A DNA stretch of 39,379 nt, from the NCBI GenBank assembly GCA_902556285.1, contig CACDWD010000002.1, positions 1 through 39,379 of the forward strand, written 5' to 3'. Positions 7,576-16,133 of this stretch are shown here, in pieces. A program made the translations under genes and the position numbers. The notes under the pieces are model-generated. The model had not been told where the DNA came from and searched no databases. It was given only the letters and a program-made list of their open reading frames with translations. Each line of letters begins with the position of its first letter. The stretch's first letter is position 1. The stretch comes from an uncultured Pelagibacteraceae bacterium (lineage in GTDB: Bacteria; Pseudomonadota; Alphaproteobacteria; Pelagibacterales; Pelagibacteraceae).

Positions 7576-8427
7576 ATGAACGATAGACTTAAGACTATTG
7601 TAGATTTAGAAAAATATCCAATACATGAATTAAATTCACCAATAATTCAAAATTTAGTTAAAAGATGTAAAGAAGAACTTGATCAATATAGTTGCTCAAC
7701 AATTCCAAATTTTATATTGCCTAAATCACTTAAAGTAATGAATTCTGAATTAGAAAAACAATTAGACGAAGTTTATATGTCTAAAGAAAGTATTAATGCT
7801 TACTTGTATGCAAAGGACGATCCCTCATTACCAAAAGATCATCCAAAAAGAACTTTTATGAATAGATACAATGGATATTTAAATTCAGATTGTTTTCCAA
7901 AAGATTCAGAGATGAAATATCTTTACGAAACAGAGGAACTTTTAAAATTTGTATCTGCTTGTTTAGGTATTTCTCCTATTTACAGATGGGCAGATCCTTT
8001 AGCATGTCATGCGTATAATGTTATGAAACCAGATGGAGTGCTCCCATGGCATTTTGATAGTTGTGAATTTACACTTAGTTTAATGATACAAAAACCTGAG
8101 AAGGGTGGGGTATTTGAATACTGTCCAAATATAAGAGAACCTGGAAAAGAAAATTTTGAAGAAGTTCAAAAAGTTATATCAGGTGATAGAACTAGAGTAA
8201 GACAATTGAAGTTAGAGCCAGGAGATTTACAAATATTTAAAGGTAGATTTACTTTGCATAGGGTAACTAAAGTTGAAGGACAAAAATCAAGATATATGTG
8301 TATTCCAGCTTATGTTTTAGATCCTTGGAGAGTAAACACTCCAGAACATTCCAAAGCTATTTATGGAAAAGTTTTACCAATTCATATAGAAAGAAATCAG
8401 GCTAGATCCGATGGATTAACTGATTAA
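7576..8427 (+). CDS. 2-oxoglutarate/Fe(II)-dependent oxygenase
   Basis: This 283-aa protein carries a clear facial triad: His159 and Asp161 in Trp-His-Phe-Asp, and His228 in Leu-His-Arg-Val. Arg239 in Ser-Arg-Tyr sits in the usual 2-oxoglutarate-binding position, and Pro-Gly-Asp-Leu precedes the distal histidine. The carboxylate ligand is present (HxD), so it should act as a hydroxylase or other oxidase and not as a BesD/HalD-type halogenase, whose related fold replaces that residue with Gly or Ala. The C-terminal tail contains Ser-Lys-Ala-Ile-Tyr-Gly. It lies 6 nt after the nucleotidyltransferase and directly abuts the crotonase gene, so it is part of the same transcript. The substrate is unknown; an amino acid or a small osmolyte is plausible. 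Confidence 0.75.
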   Translation: MNDRLKTIVDLEKYPIHELNSPIIQNLVKRCKEELDQYSCSTIPNFILPKSLKVMNSELEKQLDEVYMSKESINAYLYAKDDPSLPKDHPKRTFMNRYNGYLNSDCFPKDSEMKYLYETEELLKFVSACLGISPIYRWADPLACHAYNVMKPDGVLPWHFDSCEFTLSLMIQKPEKGGVFEYCPNIREPGKENFEEVQKVISGDRTRVRQLKLEPGDLQIFKGRFTLHRVTKVEGQKSRYMCIPAYVLDPWRVNTPEHSKAIYGKVLPIHIERNQARSDGLTD

Positions 8428-9207
8428 ATGACTAGTAACATTAAAATTAAAAAAATTAACAACGAAGTTTCATCAATTATTATTGATGAACCAAAAACTT
8501 ATAATTCTTTATCATTTAAAAATCTTTCAGATTTATTAAAGGCATTAAAAAAATTAGATGCTGATAAAAAAGTTAAAGTAATAATATTAGAGGGTGCTGG
8601 TAAAGGGTTTAGTGCAGGTCATAATTTAAAAGAAGTTAGAGGTCTAAAAAGGAGAGATAAATATTTAAAATTATTTAATCTTTGTTCAAAAGTAATGCTT
8701 AAAATTGTTGAAGGTAGAAAACCTGTAATTGCTAAAGTTCATGGAGCTGCATTTGCAGCTGGCTGTCAATTGGTTGCAAGTTGTGATTTAGCTTATAGTA
8801 CTAAAGACGCATTATTTGCTACTCCTGGTGTCAATATTGGTTTGTTTTGTAGTACACCTATGGTTGCTGTCAGTAGAAAGATAAATCGAAAACCTATGAT
8901 GAAAATGTTGCTAACTGGAGAACCTATCAATGCAAATTATGCAAAAGAAATAGGGTTGATAAATGATAATTTTTCAAAAGCTAAACTAAACAACGAAGTG
9001 TTAAAAGTAGCAAACAAAATTGCTTCAAAATCTAATTTAACGATTAAAATTGGAAAACAAGCTTTTTACAAACAATTAGAAATGCCATTAAGTAAAGCTT
9101 ACGCTTATACAAGTAAAATGATGACCCTTAATATGATGGCAATGGACGCTAAAGAAGGTATTTCAGCTTTTCTTGAAAAAAGAAAACCTAAGTGGAAAAA
9201 CAAATGA
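8428..9207 (+). CDS. Enoyl-CoA hydratase/isomerase family protein, ECHDC3-like, catalytic Glu residues replaced
   Basis: The 259-aa protein has the crotonase fold with oxyanion-hole segments Phe-Ser-Ala-Gly-His (61-65) and Gly-Ala-Ala-Phe-Ala-Ala-Gly (106-112). The two glutamates that hydrate the double bond in classic enoyl-CoA hydratase correspond here to Gln114 (Gly-Cys-Gln-Leu) and Asn136 (Pro-Gly-Val-Asn-Ile-Gly-Leu). This pattern, together with Phe-Cys-Ser-Thr-Pro, is that of the ECHDC3 group, whose reaction is not settled. The start codon follows the oxygenase stop with no gap. Proximity to a DddP-like gene invites the idea of acryloyl-CoA as ligand, but the missing acids argue against ordinary hydration. 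Confidence 0.82.
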   Translation: MTSNIKIKKINNEVSSIIIDEPKTYNSLSFKNLSDLLKALKKLDADKKVKVIILEGAGKGFSAGHNLKEVRGLKRRDKYLKLFNLCSKVMLKIVEGRKPVIAKVHGAAFAAGCQLVASCDLAYSTKDALFATPGVNIGLFCSTPMVAVSRKINRKPMMKMLLTGEPINANYAKEIGLINDNFSKAKLNNEVLKVANKIASKSNLTIKIGKQAFYKQLEMPLSKAYAYTSKMMTLNMMAMDAKEGISAFLEKRKPKWKNK

Positions 9208-9392
9208 AATCAAAGAATATAATTTTAATAATTTTTATTTTATTTGGACTTTATGTAGTTATTGATCTTAGAGATCATAATTCTAAAAGAGCAGTAGATG
9301 CTTGTGTTGCAGGAAGTCAAAAATTAGATCAACCAATGACCATTAAGGAAGCTCAAAAATTCTGTGAGGAAAAAATAAATTCAAAAGATTAG
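9204..9392 (+). CDS. Small single-pass membrane protein, unknown
   Basis: The ATG at 9204 overlaps the crotonase TGA (ATGA) and gives 62 aa; a GTG 12 nt upstream is less likely. Residues 5-20 are strongly hydrophobic and would form one N-terminal membrane anchor or uncleaved signal. A short soluble tail with two cysteines (Cys34 and Cys54) follows. I do not recognise a family. It is co-directional and coupled to its neighbours, so it is probably real. Its operon partners do not reveal its role. Confidence 0.5.
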   Translation: MKSKNIILIIFILFGLYVVIDLRDHNSKRAVDACVAGSQKLDQPMTIKEAQKFCEEKINSKD

Positions 9393-9400
9393 AAATCAGT

Positions 9401-9835
9401 ATGAGTGATATCAAAGAAGTTCTCTCTAAATATAAATCAATTGCAATGGTAGGAGTTAGTAACGACCCAACAAAAGCATCAACTATAGTTATGAAATATA
9501 TGCAAAAATATGGATTTAAAGTTTATCCTGTTAATCCTAGAGCCAAGGGTCAAAAAATTTTAGGAGAAGAAGTTTTTGCTAAAATATCTGATATTAATGA
9601 TCAGGTTGATATTGTAGATGTTTTTAGACCATCAAAAGAAGTTTATGCTATTGCAGAAGATACAGTTAAAATTGGTGCTAAAGTTTTATGGTTACAGCTC
9701 GGTATACGAGACGAAAAAGCAAAAGAATTGATGGAAAAAAATGATATTAAGTATATTGAAAACAAATGTACTAAAATGGAATATCAAAAATATTTTTTAA
9801 AAGTTAGACAAGCTTTTCCAGTTTTAAGTGACTAA
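9401..9835 (+). CDS. CoA-binding domain protein (YccU-like)
   Basis: The 144-aa protein consists of a single Rossmann-like CoA-binding domain. It has Met-Val-Gly-Val-Ser near the N-terminus (residues 17-21), Tyr-Pro-Val-Asn-Pro-Arg at about 47-52, Val-Asp-Ile-Val-Asp-Val-Phe-Arg-Pro, and a Leu-Trp-Leu-Gln-Leu-Gly-Ile segment. The size and motif order match the YccU/CoA_binding_2 family, resembling an isolated N-terminal domain of succinyl-CoA synthetase alpha. These proteins are thought to bind CoA but have no assigned reaction. Its stop overlaps the MFS gene start by one base, so it probably belongs to the same transcript as the ECHDC3-like protein, another CoA-linked fold. Confidence 0.82.
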   Translation: MSDIKEVLSKYKSIAMVGVSNDPTKASTIVMKYMQKYGFKVYPVNPRAKGQKILGEEVFAKISDINDQVDIVDVFRPSKEVYAIAEDTVKIGAKVLWLQLGIRDEKAKELMEKNDIKYIENKCTKMEYQKYFLKVRQAFPVLSD

Positions 9836-11445
9836 TGAGCAAAATAATTAAATTTTTAGACAGCACATTTTTAGATTTGGGTCGTCAATTTAAATGGACT
9901 TATCTACCTCCATTAATGGTTTATATGGCTGCAGGTATTTCTGGTTTAACAGGTATTGTTGGTACATTTTTTGTTAAAGATTATTTAAATTTATCAGCAG
10001 CGTTTTTAGCAGGCCTAGGTTTTTGGGCTGGAATTCCTTGGGCATTAAAAATGCCATTAGGACATTTAGTAGATCTAATCTGGGAGAGAAAAAATTACAT
10101 GGTCTACTTTGGAGCTTCATTGATAGCTCTTAGTTTATTAATTATGTATGGATTGATTATTCATACTGAAGATATGTCCCAGGTATTTTCGGTAGAAACA
10201 TGGTTTGTCATAAGCGTGATTTTAGCTCCAGTTGGTTATGTGGTTCAGGACGTTGTAGCCGATGCTATGACAGTCGAGGCGGTTCCTTTGATTGATGAAA
10301 CAGGAAATGATTATTCTAAAGATCAAATAAAAATAATGCATACAACAATGCAGACACTTGGAAGGTTTGCTATTATTGGCGGTACAGTACTTGTTGCATT
10401 AGTTAATGTAATATTGTTTAGAGATGTGGAAAGCCTTGAGCAGGCCGATAAGATAAATTTATATGGAACTATCTACATTTATGCTCTTGTAATACCTTTA
10501 GTTTCTATACTAGGTGTAATTTTAGCAAATTATCTAAGGCATAAAAAAATACAAACTTTAAAATCTAAAGGTCTAGAATTTAAAGATGAAAGAGGTATCG
10601 AAAAAACAAAAATAAACTGGTGGATATTAGGAGGAAGTTTAGTTTTTGTTATTTTCACATTGTCTATTGGTTCCTTTAAAGTTCCGTTTGCACAAGAAAT
10701 TGTTTTTTTGGGCTCAGTTATAATCATTTTGTTTTTAATGTTTAAACTTATTAAGGAATTACCCCAGGAACTACGATTAACAATTGTAGGTACAGCCGTA
10801 ATTATATTTATATTTAGAGCCATGCCAGGTCCTGGCCCTGGTTTAACTTGGTTTGAAATTGACGAACTTGGATTTAATGAGCAATTTTTTTCTATTTTAT
10901 CACTACTAGCGTCAATTTTAACATTGGCTGGTATTGTTTTATTAAGACCTTTTATGGCAAATAATTCAATTGCTAAAATAATTGTAGTTCTAAGTATTGC
11001 GGGTGCTATTTTGTTTTTACCAAGTGTTGGAATGTATTATGGTTTTCATAACTGGACAGCATCGTTAACAGGTGGAGTTGTTGATGCTAAGTTTATTGCA
11101 TTAATTAATACTGCGTTGGAGTCTCCGCTTGGCCAAGTATCAATGATACCTCTATTAGCTTGGATAGCAAAAAATGCTCCAGCTCATTTAAAAGCAACTT
11201 TTTTTGCAGTTTTTGCATCTTTTACAAATCTAGCATTATCAGCGAGTGCATTAGGAACAAAATATTTAAATGAAATATTTACTGTAACAAGAGAGGTTAA
11301 GGATAAAGTTTCTGGCGAAATACAAACCACAGCAGATTATTCTGAACTTGGAATTTTATTGATAGTTGTAACACTTTTAACTTTAATTCTTCCAATTGTA
11401 TTTGTATTTATAATTAATAATAGTAAATACAAAACATCAGAATAA
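9835..11445 (+). CDS. MFS-type membrane transporter (BT1/folate-biopterin-transporter-like)
   Basis: This 536-aa integral membrane protein has about 12 hydrophobic segments, two of them near residues 25-65 and the last at about 505-528 before a short basic tail. The first loop carries Phe-Val-Lys-Asp-Tyr-Leu-Asn-Leu-Ser and Gly-Ile-Pro-Trp-Ala-Leu-Lys-Met-Pro-Leu-Gly. This resembles the loop of BT1/FBT-like carriers, in which Lys-Pro and Gly-x-x-x-Asp are conserved. A charged cytoplasmic loop follows the fourth to sixth helices. Substrate is not predictable; folate-type compounds would fit the folate-dependent demethylases around it, but that is inference only. TAATG overlap with the CoA-binding gene places it in the long operon. 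Confidence 0.7.
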   Translation: MSKIIKFLDSTFLDLGRQFKWTYLPPLMVYMAAGISGLTGIVGTFFVKDYLNLSAAFLAGLGFWAGIPWALKMPLGHLVDLIWERKNYMVYFGASLIALSLLIMYGLIIHTEDMSQVFSVETWFVISVILAPVGYVVQDVVADAMTVEAVPLIDETGNDYSKDQIKIMHTTMQTLGRFAIIGGTVLVALVNVILFRDVESLEQADKINLYGTIYIYALVIPLVSILGVILANYLRHKKIQTLKSKGLEFKDERGIEKTKINWWILGGSLVFVIFTLSIGSFKVPFAQEIVFLGSVIIILFLMFKLIKELPQELRLTIVGTAVIIFIFRAMPGPGPGLTWFEIDELGFNEQFFSILSLLASILTLAGIVLLRPFMANNSIAKIIVVLSIAGAILFLPSVGMYYGFHNWTASLTGGVVDAKFIALINTALESPLGQVSMIPLLAWIAKNAPAHLKATFFAVFASFTNLALSASALGTKYLNEIFTVTREVKDKVSGEIQTTADYSELGILLIVVTLLTLILPIVFVFIINNSKYKTSE

Positions 11446-11456
11446 TTATTTTTAAA

Positions 11457-11918
11457 ATGAAAATTGTCTTTAAGGTATTATTTCTTCTGTTAACACTTAC
11501 GTCTTTTTCAGGCGCTGAATTATTAAATCCAAATAGCACTATAAGCCCCAAAGAAGTTGTTAAAATTCAATTGAGTGGGCTTCAACAAAATGATCTTGAA
11601 TATAAAGATAGTGGTATAGAACAAACTTGGATATTTGCTCACCCAAATAATAAGAGAGTAACAGGACCGTTAAGCAACTTTAAAATGATGATAAAAAGCG
11701 ACTCTTACGGGATGATGATTAACCACCTAAGTCACACAATAACTGAACTTGGAAGTAGTGACAAATGGGCTCAATTTGAAGTTATCATTCTTGATAAGGA
11801 TAAAATTTACCACAAATTCAATTGGCAAGTCGAAAAGTACACTTCTGAGGGAACTTTGAAAGACTGTTGGTTAACCACAATGGTATCCAGTCCAATCCCT
11901 CTTGGAAGCTCAATTTGA
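11457..11918 (+). CDS. Secreted DUF4864-like protein
   Basis: This 153-aa protein starts with a cleavable-looking signal peptide: Lys-Ile-Val, about 12 hydrophobic residues, and a likely cut after Ser-Gly-Ala at about residue 20. The mature part has Pro-Lys-Glu-Val-Val-Lys-Ile-Gln-Leu, Leu-Gln-x-Asn-Asp, Phe-Ala-His-Pro-x-Asn and Gly-Pro-Leu-x-x-Phe. It closes with a Gly-x-x-x-Asp-Cys-Trp-Leu-Thr-Thr motif, the pattern I associate with DUF4864. The fold resembles small cone-shaped (NTF2-like) proteins. No function is established. It follows the MFS gene by 11 nt and precedes a 57-nt gap, the widest break in this gene run. Confidence 0.65.
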   Translation: MKIVFKVLFLLLTLTSFSGAELLNPNSTISPKEVVKIQLSGLQQNDLEYKDSGIEQTWIFAHPNNKRVTGPLSNFKMMIKSDSYGMMINHLSHTITELGSSDKWAQFEVIILDKDKIYHKFNWQVEKYTSEGTLKDCWLTTMVSSPIPLGSSI

Positions 11919-11975
11919 TTGTTCACATATACATTTTTGTTTCGTAACAATTAAAAATTTAGTAGGAATCGCAGA

Positions 11976-14408
11976 ATGAAAACAAAAACTAAAGTTGTAG
12001 TAGTTGGTGGAGGAGTTGTAGGAGTAAGTGCCCTTTATCATTTAGCAAAAAAGGGCTGGTCTGATGTTGTTCTGGTTGAAAGAAAAGAGTTAACTTCAGG
12101 ATCTACTTGGCACGCAGCAGGTTTATTGCCTTTATTTAATATGAGTTATTCAGTTGGACAACTTCACAAATATGCAGTTAATCTTTACAAAACATTAGAG
12201 GAAGAAACTGGAAAAAATGTTGGCTTTAGTGTTGTTTCAAATATTCGTCTAGCAAGTACAAAAGATAGAATGGATGAATACCATCAATACGCAGGGGTTG
12301 CCCAAACTATCGGAGTAGATGTTAAGTTTTTGAAACCAGAACAAGTAAAAGAAATTTGGCCATTATGTAATACAGATGATTTAGTTGGCGCAATACAACA
12401 CCCTGAAGATGGATATATTCAACCAGCAGATTTAACACAAGCATTAGCAACAGGTGCAAGAAATAGAGGAGCAGAAATTTATAGAAACACAACTGTCTTA
12501 TCAATGAGGCAAACTAAGGATGGATGGATTGTGGAAACAGATAAGGGATCAATAGAGTGCGAACATGTTATTTCTTGTTCTGGAAATTTTGCGAGACAAA
12601 CAGGTGAAATGGTAGGATTAGATATTCCAGTAATACCTGTTGAACATCAATACATTGTTACAGAACCGCATCCTGCAATTCAAAAAAGAAAAAAAGATGG
12701 ATTACCAGAAATGGGAGTTTTAAGAGATAGTGATAGCAGATGGTATATGAGAGAAGAAGCTGGAGGATTAATTTTAGGCCCTTATGAAGATGGGGCACCA
12801 GCTTGTTATGTAGAGGGGCCATCAAAAAATTCTGAATATGAATTATTTCAAGAAGACTTAGACAGATTAGCTCCACATATAGAGGGAGCAATTCATAGAG
12901 TTCCTGCATTTGGAGAAGTTGGAGTAAAGAAAGTTTATAATGGAGCAATTTGTTATACTCCTGATGGTAATCCAATTGTTGGTCCTGCATGGGGACTTAA
13001 GAATTTTTGGATTAATGAAGGACATAGTTTTGGAATAACAGCAGCAGGTGGTGCAGGCTGGCAGTTAGCAGAGTGGATCGTTGATGGTGAACCTACAATT
13101 GATATGTTAGGAGTTGAACCAAGACGTTACGGTAACTATGCAACAAAATCTTATTTGAAAGCTAAAAATGAAGAAGCTTATAGCCATGTATTTATTGTTC
13201 ACTATCCAGATGAGGAAAGACCTGCAGCAAGACCATTAAGAACAGCCCCTTGTTATGAAAGAATGAAAAATTTAGGAGCAGTTTTTGGTCAGAAATTTGG
13301 TTGGGAAAGACCTAATTTTTTTGCAACTGATGGAATGGAGCAAAAAGATGATTGGTCATTTAGAAGATCAAAATGGTTTGATGCAATTAAAAAGGAATGT
13401 CAAAATGTAAAAGAAAATGTGGGTCTTTTAGATATGACTGCGTTTGCAAAATGTAGAATTAGGGGACCCAAAGCAGAGGAATTTTTAGATTATTTAGTCG
13501 CAAATAAACTTCCAAAAAAAATTGGAAGGATAAATTTATGTCATGCTTTAAACACTAAGGGTGGAGTGCATTCAGAATTTACCATAATGAAAGAAGCAGA
13601 AAATAGTTATTATCTAGTTTCTGCTGGAGCAAATTTAAGATTGGACCATGATTGGATACAAAAATGGATGCCAGATGATGGATCTGTAATTTTTGAAGAT
13701 CTAACTAACAGTACAGGAGTTTTGGTAGTAGCTGGTCCAAAAGCTAGACAATTAATGCAAAAAGTTTCAACTGATGATTTTTCTAATGAGAATTTCAAAT
13801 GGTTGACTGCTAAAAATGTAAATGTTGGATATGCTCCAGTAAATGCAATGAGAGTAAACTTTGTCGGTGAGCTTGGTTGGGAACTACATCATCCAATTGA
13901 ATATCAAAACCATATTTTTGATAAATTAATGGAAGCAGGAAAAGATTTAGGTATTAAACCTTTTGGAATTAGAGCTATGAATAGTTTAAGAGTTGAAAAA
14001 TCTTACAAGCTAGTTGGAACAGAACTATCAATTGAATATTCACCATATGAATCTGGTCTTGATAGATTTGTTCATCCAAATAAAGGAAATTTTATTGGAT
14101 TAGAAGCACTTAACAAATGGAGAGAGAAAGGTTTTGATAATAAATTGGTCACTTTAGAGGTTCATAATACTAAAGATGCTGATGTATTAGGAAATAATCC
14201 TATTTTCAAAGATGGAAAAGTTGTTGGAAGAGCAACCGGAGGTGAATTTGGATTTAGATTAGATAAATCAATAGCTCTAGCAATGGTTAAGCCAGATTGT
14301 TCAAATGTGGGCGACAAATTACAAGTTGATATATTGGGTGAAATGTACGACGCTACCGTCTTGGATGAGAGTCCATACGATTCAGAAAATAATTTATTGA
14401 GAGCTTAA
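11976..14408 (+). CDS. FAD/folate-dependent dimethylglycine or sarcosine dehydrogenase (copy 2)
   Basis: The 810-aa protein has the same architecture as the enzyme at 2130. The FAD fold carries Gly-Gly-Gly-Val-Val-Gly at residues 11-16, His46 in Ser-Thr-Trp-His-Ala-Ala-Gly-Leu is the expected covalent FAD site, and a GcvT-type folate domain fills the C-terminal half from about residue 430. It would oxidise an N-methylated glycine derivative and form methylene-THF. The Trp-Glu-Arg-Pro and Phe-Arg-Arg-Ser-x-Trp-Phe linker is closer to vertebrate DMGDH than copy 1 is, but paralogue substrate assignment from sequence alone is unsafe. The two copies may split dimethylglycine and sarcosine. An AGGAAT ribosome site precedes the ATG. 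Its TAA overlaps etfB, directly linking it to the electron acceptor. Confidence 0.85.
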   Translation: MKTKTKVVVVGGGVVGVSALYHLAKKGWSDVVLVERKELTSGSTWHAAGLLPLFNMSYSVGQLHKYAVNLYKTLEEETGKNVGFSVVSNIRLASTKDRMDEYHQYAGVAQTIGVDVKFLKPEQVKEIWPLCNTDDLVGAIQHPEDGYIQPADLTQALATGARNRGAEIYRNTTVLSMRQTKDGWIVETDKGSIECEHVISCSGNFARQTGEMVGLDIPVIPVEHQYIVTEPHPAIQKRKKDGLPEMGVLRDSDSRWYMREEAGGLILGPYEDGAPACYVEGPSKNSEYELFQEDLDRLAPHIEGAIHRVPAFGEVGVKKVYNGAICYTPDGNPIVGPAWGLKNFWINEGHSFGITAAGGAGWQLAEWIVDGEPTIDMLGVEPRRYGNYATKSYLKAKNEEAYSHVFIVHYPDEERPAARPLRTAPCYERMKNLGAVFGQKFGWERPNFFATDGMEQKDDWSFRRSKWFDAIKKECQNVKENVGLLDMTAFAKCRIRGPKAEEFLDYLVANKLPKKIGRINLCHALNTKGGVHSEFTIMKEAENSYYLVSAGANLRLDHDWIQKWMPDDGSVIFEDLTNSTGVLVVAGPKARQLMQKVSTDDFSNENFKWLTAKNVNVGYAPVNAMRVNFVGELGWELHHPIEYQNHIFDKLMEAGKDLGIKPFGIRAMNSLRVEKSYKLVGTELSIEYSPYESGLDRFVHPNKGNFIGLEALNKWREKGFDNKLVTLEVHNTKDADVLGNNPIFKDGKVVGRATGGEFGFRLDKSIALAMVKPDCSNVGDKLQVDILGEMYDATVLDESPYDSENNLLRA

Positions 14409-15157
14409 TGAAAATTTTAGTAGCTGTAAAAAGGGTTATTGATTACAACGTTCAAATAAGAGTTAAAGAAGACGGAACGGGCGTAGTTACTGACAACGTT
14501 AAAATGTCAACTAATCCCCCTGATGATAATGCAATAGAAGAGGCTGTAAAAATTAAAGAGGCAGGCAAAGCTACAGAAGTAGTTGCAGTCACTGTCGGTG
14601 AAGAAAAAGCTCAAGAAACTGTTAGGAAAGCTTTAGCGGTTGGTGCGGACAGAGGTATTCATGTGAAAGTCGATGGAATTTTAGAACCACTCGCTGTTTC
14701 AAAAATTTTACAAAAAATAGTAGATAAAGAAAAACCAGATTTAGTATTTATGGGTAAACAAGCAATAGACGATGACTGTAATCAAACAGGCCAAATGTTG
14801 AGTGCTTTATTAAATTGGCCACAAGCAACATTTGCCTCAAAGATTGATGTTCAAGATAATAAATTAGAAGTAACTAGAGAAATAGATGAAGGTCTTGAAA
14901 CAATTGAAATAAATGTTCCAGCTATTGTAACTTGTGATCTTAGACTGAATGAACCAAGATATGCATCACTACCAAATATAATGAAGGCTAAAAAAAAACC
15001 TATAGAGGAAATTGCTGCTTCTGATTTAGGCGTAGATGTATCACCAAGATTAGAGCAATTAAAAGTAGAGGAACCTCCAAAAAGAAAAGCAGGTATTAAA
15101 GTAGCAAATGTTGCTGAATTAGTTCAAAAATTAAAAAATGAGGCGAAGGTAATTTAA
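14408..15157 (+). CDS. etfB: Electron transfer flavoprotein, beta subunit
   Basis: The 249-aa length is typical of EtfB. The N-terminus [11 protein letters not shown] is characteristic. So are the AMP/ADP-binding Asn-Pro-x-Asp-Asp-Asn-Ala region, the Gly-Lys-Gln-Ala-Ile-Asp-Asp-Asp segment, and the recognition-loop [11 protein letters not shown] stretch near residue 180-195. The soluble EtfAB heterodimer accepts electrons from flavin dehydrogenases, here most likely the adjacent dimethylglycine/sarcosine enzymes and acyl-CoA dehydrogenases. Start and stop each overlap a neighbouring gene by one base (TAATG), so stoichiometric synthesis with EtfA is expected. Confidence 0.95.
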   Translation: MKILVAVKRVIDYNVQIRVKEDGTGVVTDNVKMSTNPPDDNAIEEAVKIKEAGKATEVVAVTVGEEKAQETVRKALAVGADRGIHVKVDGILEPLAVSKILQKIVDKEKPDLVFMGKQAIDDDCNQTGQMLSALLNWPQATFASKIDVQDNKLEVTREIDEGLETIEINVPAIVTCDLRLNEPRYASLPNIMKAKKKPIEEIAASDLGVDVSPRLEQLKVEEPPKRKAGIKVANVAELVQKLKNEAKVI

Positions 15158-16110
15158 TGGCAGTTTTACTAATTGCAGAGCACAACAATAAAGAGTTAAG
15201 ACCATTTACTCTTAATGCTGCTACTGCAGCATCTCAAATTGATTCAGATGTTCATGCTGTAATTATTGGTCAAAACTCTGCAGATGCTGCAAAACAATTA
15301 TCTGAACTTCCATTATTAAAAAAAGTATTGAGTGTGGAAGGAGCTCACTATGAAAACTTCACAGCAGAAAATTTTGCTCCGGTGATTGTTAAACTTGCAG
15401 AAAATTATTCTCATATTGTTTGTTCAGCAAATACATTTGGAAAGAATTTGATGCCACGAATTGCTGCTCATCTTGACACATCGCAAGTAAGTGACATTAT
15501 TAAAGTAATATCACCAGATACTTTTTTAAGACCAATTTATGCAGGGAATGCTTTTGCAACAATTAAGAGCAATGATGCTAAAAAGTGTATAACTATCAGA
15601 CCTACTTCTTTTGATCCTTGTGAGAGTACAGGTGGATCAGCTCCAATTGAAAAAGTAGATGCTAGTGAAGAGTTTTCAAATACAAAATTTATCAAAAGAG
15701 AAGAAATTAAATCTGATCGACCTGAACTTGGAACAGCAAGAATTGTTGTATCAGGTGGTAGAGGAATGCAAAGTGGAGACAATTTTAAATTGATTACAGA
15801 AATTGCTGACAAACTAGGTGCAGCAATTGGAGCATCAAGAGCGGCAGTAGACGCTGGATACATAAGCAACGATCATCAAGTGGGGCAAACAGGAAAAGTA
15901 GTAGTACCAGATCTATATATCGCTGTCGGAATTTCAGGCGCTATTCAGCATTTAGCTGGAATGAAGGAAAGTAAAGTTATAGTTGCAATTAATAAAGATG
16001 GTGAAGCGCCAATCTTTAGTGTTGCAGATTATGGACTTGAAGCTGATTTATTTGAGGCACTGCCTCAGTTCATGGAAGAGCTGAACAAATTAAACACTAT
16101 ACAAAAATAA
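15157..16110 (+). CDS. etfA: Electron transfer flavoprotein, alpha subunit
   Basis: The 317-aa protein matches EtfA in length. The C-terminal FAD domain is evident: Val-Ser-Gly-Gly-Arg-Gly-Met, [10 protein letters not shown], Gln-Val-Gly-Gln-Thr-Gly-Lys-Val-Val, and [13 protein letters not shown] at about residues 250-270. Ile-Asn-Lys-Asp and Pro-Ile-Phe follow. It pairs with EtfB to hold one FAD and carry electrons to the membrane ETF-quinone oxidoreductase, encoded 24 nt downstream. Confidence 0.95.
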   Translation: MAVLLIAEHNNKELRPFTLNAATAASQIDSDVHAVIIGQNSADAAKQLSELPLLKKVLSVEGAHYENFTAENFAPVIVKLAENYSHIVCSANTFGKNLMPRIAAHLDTSQVSDIIKVISPDTFLRPIYAGNAFATIKSNDAKKCITIRPTSFDPCESTGGSAPIEKVDASEEFSNTKFIKREEIKSDRPELGTARIVVSGGRGMQSGDNFKLITEIADKLGAAIGASRAAVDAGYISNDHQVGQTGKVVVPDLYIAVGISGAIQHLAGMKESKVIVAINKDGEAPIFSVADYGLEADLFEALPQFMEELNKLNTIQK

Positions 16111-16133
16111 TCCTTACAGTTAAAAACTAGAGT

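Noticed and set aside
7576-8427. BesD/HalD-type radical halogenase
   Set aside because: The iron ligand carboxylate Asp161 is present (HxD); halogenases of this type replace it with Gly or Ala to make room for halide.
12322-12990. Leucine-rich open frames on the minus strand within the second dehydrogenase gene
   Set aside because: They are antisense shadows of a well-conserved enzyme. The Leu-rich composition comes from reading AT-rich codons backwards and is not a membrane protein.
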